Shown piece by piece: positions 26,901-37,394 of a stretch of 64,000 bases of DNA (positions are counted from its first letter, which is position 1; every line of letters begins with the position of its first letter). The stretch comes from Bagarius yarrelli (taxonomy: Eukaryota > Chordata > Actinopteri > Siluriformes > Sisoridae), in the NCBI GenBank assembly GCA_005784505.1, contig VCAZ01000015.1:4520668-4584667 (forward strand), given 5' to 3'. The translations under genes were made by a program, and so were the position numbers. Below the pieces are notes generated by a model. The model worked only from the letters and a program-made list of their open reading frames with translations. It was not told where the DNA came from and ran no database searches.

Positions 26901-29900
26901 TGGTCTTTTCAACAGTTTTTGGGTTGTTACACATTGTTTGTGACTAATATTGAGCTGTTCAGTGATGAGACTCAAAGCACTTTTATATGTCGCTCTAGAT
27001 AAAAGTGTCCAACTAAATAATGTAAATATTTTATGTTAAGCACCTGACATATGCAAGGATTTTATTTGGGTTCATGGCACCCATATCATCTTAAAATAAT
27101 TTAAGTTACATCTAAATATACAGCATTTTACACCATGTTATCAATGAAGGCTTTTTTTTATGTTATTGTCGCCGAATGTCGACAGTATTTAGAAAGAGGT
27201 GTTGTGGTGTTTTATCAGTGTCAGTATCGAAACTCCTAAAAGCTGTACTTATAGCTGATAAAAGCATTTTAATTACTTTCAGCAATCACAGGGTTTTTCA
27301 ACTGGGGAAAAAACAGGGGTTGGTTTGATTGGGTTCAAGCCCCACCACCGGCAAGCCAACCACTGTTGGGTCCATGAGCAAGACCCTTTACCCTTCCTGC
27401 TCCAGGGGCGCTGTATCATAGCTGACCCTGCACTCTGACCCCAACTTACTAAGATGGGATATGTGAAAAATGCATTTCATTGGCTCTGTACATGTACCTT
27501 GCACAATGACAATGAAGTTGAATATTATTATTATTATTATTATTTTATGAATCGTTTATTTTAAACATTAAACAAAAATAGAAATGTGCAGATTTAAAGG
27601 TGTTCCTAAACAAGTGGGCAGAGAGCATATCATACTAGCAGAATTGTCTTTTCTTTAAGTAAAAGTCATAAAATTATATTTCATCATATTTACAGACAGA
27701 TACACTGTAACGGTGTATCCAGACGATGAATGAGGCTATATCTAAAGGAGTTGTGTGTATACTACCAATACACAATATTTGAGAATGACGCCATTTTATT
27801 GCTCCTATGAATAAATTCAATCCGACAAATAGATCCTTTAAAAGTACGCTTGCTGGTAAATCAATCAATCCGCTTTTTGACTGCAAGTGACTGCGGCCAG
27901 TGTTGCCAGAATGTTGCCAGATTGACTTTTGACAAGTCAGATGAGAGTCAAATGAGTTTGAAATAAATGCATTGGACTGGTTGATAATATTTGGGCTGCT
28001 TTTTGATATTTTTAAATCGAAAATTGATAAAGGTCGAAAATTTTGATTTTTAAAAGGCAACTGGTGTGAAATGGGCGAAAAAAAATTTTGGAGGGGCAAA
28101 GTTGTTTTACACAAAAATATAATTATATGAAAAGTCAGGACTGATATTGCTTTTTTAATTAGGCCAGAGTTACTAAAATATCATCATTGCATCTTGGATT
28201 TTCTATTTTTCTGGGTGTACAAACTGCATGTATATAGATATATAAATTATAAATAATATGAACTTATTGTTTATCGGAATCGGCAATGACAAGGATTTAA
28301 TTATCCATTATAAGCATTGGTTAAAATTTTTCCTATGGTGCGTCTCCAGTGTATACCACACAGTTGTTAAAACCTAACCTATAATTTAAGGATTCAGACA
28401 GCAAATTTAGTTGTGCTGCGGAGGCGGTTATGTAATTATGCAACTGTCTTAGCCCAGATTTACCTTGGAGGAGATGATTCTGTTGTCTGCAAACCTCTGT
28501 GGAATGTAATGTCCGTGCTGAGGAAAACGGTTTGCGATGTAAACGGTTCTGGTGTCACTTTGATGTGGGGGGTCAAAACCCTGAAAGAGAGACACACAGA
28601 TAGGTCAGGCATAAGTCCCATAATAACACTATTATTTATTTATTTATTTATTAGTATGCATGTACAGTATGTATGCAATTGAGTTGTTTATTCCAGTGGA
28701 CAAGAACTGACACCAAAACAATTAAAAAGAAACACAGAGCAATTGATTATTGGGTTTACAATTTATTTAATTAAAAATGTCTGGAAATCACTATTAGGCA
28801 ATGTAACACAAACTCAATATTAATAAAACGACTGATATTAATATTAATAGTCTAGAATTACTCAGCTGCAGAAGTAATACACAGACTCGGAGCAGCGAAA
28901 CTAACACAGCTTTTAAAGAAGATTCAGCTTCTCCCAGTAGTCACATCATTAATAAACACCAGTCACCCGGGAATACATTACATTCCTTTTCTGTACACAT
29001 CAAAGACTATTCTTCCAGATGTTTAGAGATGTATTGAGATGTTTACGTAACGTCTACAGAAGGACTCAGTGTTGGAAAAAAAATGTTTCTGACATCTTTA
29101 AACATTAAAAAACATCACAGTAAAAGTGATTTGATGTGATTGACACTGGTGTTTTTGCTAAGTACAACTTGCCATCTAATTGCATGCGGATTTAAATGAT
29201 GATAGCAGCAAGTATTACACTGTCAGAGGAAGAATAGCACGAGTCTAAGGCGCTGAGTTGTTGATTGGAAGACCTGGGTTTAAGCCCCACCACTGCTACC
29301 CACCATAACCCTTCGTGCTCCAGGGGCGCTGTATCATAGCTGACCCTGCGCTCTGACCCCAACTCTACAGTACAGTTAAATTTGTTTCTTCACATATCCC
29401 ATCTTATAGAGTCTGTCACAAATTATTATAAACATTATTATTATGAATGCTGCACTGTACAGGACAAACGCTGTGACGTACCGATTCACTGTATGACGTC
29501 CTATTTAATTCTTAAACAGGCCCGAGGATTCGCGCTGCTGTTCCAGTGACACATCGGCATTGTGATATACTAAAAATTCATAACATTAGCTTTGTGTTTT
29601 ATTATCTTCGAAAGAGACATTCTAAAAATATCAGTGGCATAAAAGCAATAATATACTGCAGGACGTGCTGTTATAAGAAAAATCAAATCTTCACAACATC
29701 AGAACATTGTGGATCATTTACCTAGAACAGCATGACCCCCAGTGTACTATTCTATATGGACTATCACTTAATTTAATATTTAGTGCCTGAATAAAGACAT
29801 ATTTGTAACTCAGCATTAAAGATGGAAACGGAAGTAAATAGACTCAAAGGGAAATCCTAAAGGTAAAAAAATTAGTTAACTTTTAGAATGACGGGTTTTA

Positions 29901-31512
29901 AGGAGCATAAGCAAGGCATATTACCTTAAGTCGTAAAATGAAATGGGCTTGAGGCACAAACGTGCCCTGGTGCTGGCCTGAAAAGCACATTATTAATTCA
30001 GACGTAGAGAGGCTGAACAATTCATTACAGAAAGGTCCCACTGGCAGAACTGCAAACATTAATCATTTTACTACTGAATTCAGCTACTGGCCTTTTATTT
30101 ACAGTCCCTGAGGATCCGATGTGGGATGTCAGACATGATACACGCAAGACAAAAATCATACTCCTAAAAAAGATTAAATCCTATGTAAAGACAAACCGAG
30201 GAGGACATGACCTTTTGCAACACAAGTAACTGGATTATGGTGCAATTTAGATTTCTAACTCCTGCACATTTGTTCGAATAATTAAATCCGAAGACACTAA
30301 TCGAATCATGGCCAGATCGATCTTCAAGACAACACAAGCCGTTTCAATAAAGCACCTAAGAATAAAAGACATGAGCCGGGAACCGAGATTCAGGATTACT
30401 AGCACGATCAATACACTCAACTAAAGACAAGGCTTTTTCGAATTCTAACTAATCCTCTCGCATGCTACTAAAGTAAACATTCATTTTCTACGCATGTGTA
30501 CAACACTTAGCTGCCACATCACCTGCATTTAACAAACGTCCTGTTCTCATTTTGTGCAAATAAAATAAAATGTGACATGATTACAAATTCATACTATCAA
30601 CTCAACAAATGATTTGTCAGACCAACCCGGTCGATTTTGTGGTCTGATGTTTCCTCAGTCCCACGTTCACCACTTTAGTTTGTACATTGTTAATTCATTG
30701 GTTAATTTGGAAGAAAATCCTTACAAATGTAAATTATTCTTATAGTGTCACAAAGTAAATGTATGTTTGGAAGTAAGCAGTAGAGATCATGTCTTTGGTG
30801 AGCATAAAGCTTTATGAGACGGCAATGACTTTAGTATGATGGACACGTAATAAAAAAATAACTTCAGTATTTCGCAGCACCGATGACTGATTTAAAGGTG
30901 TAATGATCGATTAATATTGTGATATTTTAGATCTGCTGTTCTATTACGGAATTTATAAACCACATCACCTTAATGAGGAAGTGTATGTTTCGCGATATAA
31001 TTAATTGTTTATTTTTATTTATTAGCCCACAAATTCAATTGTAACCTCTGTTTATTTTCACATAGAACTGCCAATAAACTTGTTCCAACTGGCTGATATC
31101 TAATGACATTACAAAAACTCACTGTGAGTTTTCTTATCTTTACTTTTGGATACTTATAGGATTTTTTTACAAAACAATATTAGTATATCCTGTCCCTATA
31201 AATAAAAATGCCAGCAACTAGTCACTTAAAACTTTAAAAAAAAATCATTAAGTACAAGTTTACAATTTCTTAATGCATATTTACTTCAATATTTAGATTT
31301 TTTTTATTCTTTGTAAAGAATCTTCAGTCAAGAAAAGCGTACACTTCCAAATAATCTGAGTTGGCAGTAAAATGAGCACACATGAAAGTCATTTCATTTT
31401 CAGCTGCTGTTTCTACAGCATGGAAATTAGTGAGTTTAGAAAGCCACGTCACCAAGACCATGTGACAACACACACTTTTAACAGCTGCCTTCACTTAGCT
31501 TTTGTGTTTGCT

Positions 31513-31555
<43 letters not shown>

Positions 31556-34500
31556 CGTGTCCACTTTCCAGTTGCAGTCAACATCTGAGTCAGATGTCTC
31601 ATCGCCTGTCGCAGTAACCATGCAGACACTATGACATCATCATAACTTATAAGATTAAACTCCGACCACATAATGGGTTTCACTATTAAAATCATTTAAT
31701 CTAGGGAGTAAATTGTCTCAGTGTTTTTCTCAGTAAAGAGTGTAATCCATTATTGACACATTCCTCCCACCATTAATTATAAATGATTATATAGGAATGT
31801 GTGCGCATGTCTAAGTTACTATGTTCCTTATACTAAAAATGAATGAACAGTCGCTTCATTTTAAGGGAAGACAGCCAGAACCTTTCACCCTAAAATAAAT
31901 CTCAGTAGAAGCAGACTTTACATTCATTTTGCATGCCATGCCCTTCAGTTCCTTCCAGACAAAAAAACTGCAATGAGGAAAATCCTGTTTAGGAAACAAA
32001 GCCATTCAGAAACAGAAATATATATATAATAAATTATAATAATTACTACACTATTACCAAAATTATCTCCTCAATCATTGCTCCTCCTTATAACTTCCAT
32101 AATAACAGCTCATTCACAGGGACTTGTACAATGGATAATTTACATAGAATGATTAAAAATGTGTGCGCTCATTTATTTGTTGTAGTATTTTAATTAAACA
32201 TTATAATGTGTTTACGTGATGTGTTTATAGCTGCCACGACATAAATAAGACCAGAAACTAATCTTGCTAAACCACAACACAGGGTATGTTGCTTGCCCAC
32301 TATCACACACCTCTCCGTGCCAAGCGACAGTCACTTAACGTTATATACTGGCAGCAGGAGACAAATTTCATGTATGATGTCAGATATTGATTACATTAAT
32401 GTAAAAGTTATGTGCTTTTTGCTGTTTTGTTGGCAAATTGTCAATTGAAAGTAAAAGGTGCACAAATATTTTAACTCAAGCATCATCATTTCAACCATAT
32501 TTAGCAGGTGCAGTACACAGTGTAATTAAAGAACATTTCTCCAGGACTATAGTGCTACATAAAACTTCACAGAACTACACAAAAACAACAAAGTTGTTCC
32601 TAAAAGAACACAAAGCTGATGATTAGAGAACAAATTGTCCTAGCAACATAAAGTGCATGTGTGCAACCCGGTGCAAACAGTGCAAATAAACAATACAAAA
32701 TACCACTCAAGACAGTGCAAACAAACAATACAAAACACTCTATACAGATATAAAAAAACCAGCTAACGCGAGGAAAAGAGAAACTCTAGCAAACACTAAG
32801 TTAAAAAAACATATAAATGACATTAACAAAGTGATTCTATTTGGAATATTTTGGTATTATTATTGGACATTATTTTTTTTGTAAAGAAAGTCATTGGAGG
32901 CAACATGCACTTTTGAAATGTGTGTTTGCAGTGTGTACACAATCACCCGATAATGATAAAGATCCACTAGTGTTTCTTTTTTTTAATCTCATTAAATTAT
33001 TTCCCCTTTCTCGGATCAAGCTGTTTTCCAGATGCCTGCTTTTGTGGCATCACACAGACCAAGGCCACGCCTACGACTGTTGATTGACACTGCCCAGACA
33101 CTGGCGTTTTATCATAGACCTGCCCGAGCAGTGCTGCCAGATCGAGCAGGTTTCCCCTTTAATTTTACTTTATTTGATCTTGCAAAATACACATTTTTAT
33201 CTGTTTTTTTGTTTTGTTTTATGCTGTAGTTAAGATGGGGATCTTGATGTAAGATTTAAAATGCTGGAGTTGCTTAAATGAGTTTGTGTGTGTGTAAATT
33301 ATTTCTCACCAGACTGCTTTAAAAATGACAGTATAAAGTATAAAGCAGGCTTTGCTAAGAAGCTATTTCTAAAAAAAAAATTGGATCTGTACCAACTCTA
33401 CTTGTCACCTCCAGAAGAAGTGAGACTAGTTTTTTTCTATGAATCTTAATAAACCGTCTTTTCTAATATTGTGCTATAGTTAGCAAATTTCACTGTGAAT
33501 GCGGCTAAGGTGTACACTCTTAGAGAACATTGTTATGTTGTCTTTTCTATGTAAAACCTTTTAAAAATAATTGTCAGAGAGGAGCCAGAGATAGAAGCCA
33601 GAGATAATGACCAGACCCAGCAGGTCGCTTTATTTACGAGTGCAGAAGGCAGGCAGTGAGTGAGTGAAGAGCTTTTGTATAAATAGGGTAAACAACTGTT
33701 ACGGACTGACGAGATGCAGATGTATCTGAAGTGATCGGCACCACCTGAGCGGCATTAAGCTACCCTTTGTAAATGGTTTATAATGGTGTCTGCTAATGAT
33801 TAATAAGTCATTTTTAAAAATATTTGAAATAATTTTGGAGCAGTGGAAACACACCACAGAACAGAAGAGTGGGGTAAACAGAGCTCGTCAACATTTAAAG
33901 CAACATGCACTGAAACCGTTAGCTGTGAACAGAGCTGTGTTTGACCAGGTAAAATATCGTAAATATCTCCTGAAACTTTAATTGCTATTTTTTCTAACTT
34001 GCAGATGTATATTTTTATTTTAAATCTTGCAGAATAAAAGACAATTTTACTGCCGGATATTGTTTTTTGGGGTTTTTTTAAACTAATTTCTTAACTACAC
34101 TGAGCAGTATAAATTATATACTGTTATATGACCGGGCATGTTAATAAGTTAACGTTGGCTAGTGGAGGAGCAGAAAAGATTTAAAGGCCTCCCGCATCAA
34201 TTAGGAAATTTATTGCTGCAAGATCATGCAGGAACTTTACCAACAGAAAAAAAAAATCTAAATTGCTGCAGATTTATCTAATGCATCATCTATCACGATC
34301 ATCACAGACCAGTGGACATCAAGGGCTACAGAAAGCTAAGTAACTGTAACTGCTCACCACATCACAGAAGAGTGGAAGATGCGAAGTCCGGTGCTAATGA
34401 CAGAAACAGTAGCAGAGTGGAAGTTAATGAGGCACAATAGAAATATCTAAGAGACCACAGATAATGTTAGAAACCAAGTAAATGCAGTGACAGAAGCTCG

Positions 34501-36136
34501 ACTGACCACTTCGGTTTCTAGCGAAAGGCTGATCTTCACAGCAGGTGACAGTGACTGCTAAGAGGTCTACTTTTTCCACAGAACGTAAACGTCATCGTAA
34601 GTTTAGGTCCGTTTTCAGGTCTCAGGTCACATGTTACACTTCAATGTTTGAGGAGTAAATATTTCAGTAAAAATTTTTATTAAGATGGTAATTAATTTAT
34701 TTTGAAAATGATCCGATCCGTGACATAAAAAACATGATGTGATCCGAACCGTGAGTTTTGTGATTCGTTGCACCACTAATTTTGATAATTATTAACCTGT
34801 AGTGATTAAAAAGGGTTTAAGATTTTGTTTCCCCCCCAAAAAACGTACATTTATATTTATACTTATTTTTTACTTACTACTACTGTACACACCCTCCTTG
34901 ACCAACTCATTAGGTTATGTTAACATCTTAAGTCACTGGTTATTTCATCATTCTAATCTCTTAACTGTGAAGAAAGCAAATTCTCCCAAGTTACATAAAC
35001 TTATAGGGAACCAAGTTTGAGACCTCACCCGAAGAACACCACATGATGAGATTTAGTGGTACAAACACATCAGTGAAAGTGTCTGTGGTATGGAAGCCTG
35101 GAAAAAATTATTTATCATCAAGAGCTTTTAAACTAGCACCAAGGTGTTACTCAAAAATACACGAAAAGAACAGTATGGTACCTAAAACGTACAATTATTT
35201 AACACGCAGTCACTGAGAAGAAGCTCAACAGTGGATATGGCGGTCATGTGCACATTACACCACTATTTTGTGATCATGTTTCTTTACAATTTACTGTGCA
35301 TTACAGCGGAATAACTTAAAATTCCACCATCCAGATACAGTGCCAATTCAGAACGGTTGTATGTGTCAGAGACGATTAGAGGAGAAGAGGAGGAAGTCGT
35401 TTGACACACGCTGAGGATTTAAACATAAATCAGTTTAAACAATTTATATATGTATCGATACTAGAGGTTAGAATATCGATACACTATTGGGAAAATATAC
35501 ATTGCGATAGTTAGCTCTATCGATATTTTTACACAGCCTTATTTCATAAAGTCATGTTTATAACATCTATACATTCCTAAATTAATAATGCACTATGTAA
35601 TTTTTAATGGCTTTTAAACTAGTCACCCTGCATGCTGTTATGCATTAATCCTAATTAAAGCCAAGCGATAATTCATGCTACTGATGAAGGGGTGAAAGTG
35701 AAAGGCCACAGCCACAGCCTTACTGCATCTCAGGCAGTGAAAAACTCTCCCACATCCTTAAAGTGACACCTACAGAGACAATGCCTACTTTATTAAAGGA
35801 TGACCTGTACACAGTCTACACCACATATGTTATGAGATACAGACGCCACACCTGCACAGGAACACACACATACAAAGAGGCCACACTTCAGAACAGGGAA
35901 AAGACCACGCCTCCTTCAATCATTAGACACTGAGAGTTCATGCTGCCCCGACACAGACAGATAAACGAACGTTCTTCTATTTTACTAACAGGAACAGAAG
36001 CCGCACCCTAAAGACTGCGACTGACAGACAAACGGGTCAAGCATTTACTACACAGACTGACAGTTATTTCCACCTCTAAAACTGGTGCTTCCCGCTTATT
36101 GCCAACATCCTGCATAACCTAAGCACATGATGCGCG

Positions 36137-36205
<69 letters not shown>

Positions 36206-37353
36206 GGAACGCTAACAACAGAAAACCTGTCAGGTGAGATTGACTTTATCCTTCAGCTCAACAAGCAGTTAATTAACTACTATGCTTTTAAATTACTCAA
36301 GAAAACACAACTCTAATATGCATGCCAGGGTGTTAAGTTAAAAAAATGGAAATAAAAAAAGGTAACTTCAAAGACTGACTATAATACAACAATGAATAAA
36401 ATTCGAAAATAGGTGGTGATACTATTATTAGTAGTAAACTAATATCAATTTTTAGTTTGTTTATGATGTGGAGCATCTGATGCACATCTGTAAAAGGGTT
36501 ACTACAGAAACAATAACATCACTGAACATTAACGGACACCAACATTCCACAGTTTAACGAAAATTCCTTTCTGTTTTGGTTCAGGTTTCTGTGCAGGAAG
36601 CTCAGAAAAGACTGACGGGTTGGGATGTCCATATTGGGGAACAAAAACATTTTGGGAGATTCAAAATCATCAGAGGATAAAATTTTTACATAACAATTTT
36701 TTCCTTCACTGTATTTTGAAGATTACTATCTTGGGAGCTAAGCGACAATAATATTATAAAAAAATATTATAATTCTACTATTTATAATATGCATCATAGA
36801 ATGCCTTAAACTTGCTACATTTTTTAATGAATTTAAAGCCTAGTTCAGATATAACCAACACATTTGTTTAACACCCTTTTTGAGGTTACATAAAACATAT
36901 AATACGAAAACGAGAAAAATAAATTAAAATATCAGTTTGCAATCAGCTGCATTTAGCCAGTAAACATGATTGCCATGTTTTAGATCACCAGATTGTGATG
37001 TATTCAATGACACGTCTGATATTCTGACATCATATTGCCCAGCGCTTTAATCCTAATATCGACATTTCTATGCAAAAATAGACAACATGAAAACATAAAC
37101 TACCCTATTGTTCCAGAATTTTTCTAATTAAAGACAGATTAGCTAAAATAATTATAAACATACAGTTAAAAGTATAGTAAGTAACTTATACACACATGGC
37201 CGTAGAATAGTATCAGATTAGATTTAATAGCAAAACAATGGCAAACGTCTACTTCACTATTTACTGTTTTTATTTTAATCATCAGAATTACACTTCCGGG
37301 CCTGCTAAAATTTCATAAGATGATTTTTATTTATAATTCTTTTATTTTACTTA

Positions 37354-37394
<41 letters not shown>

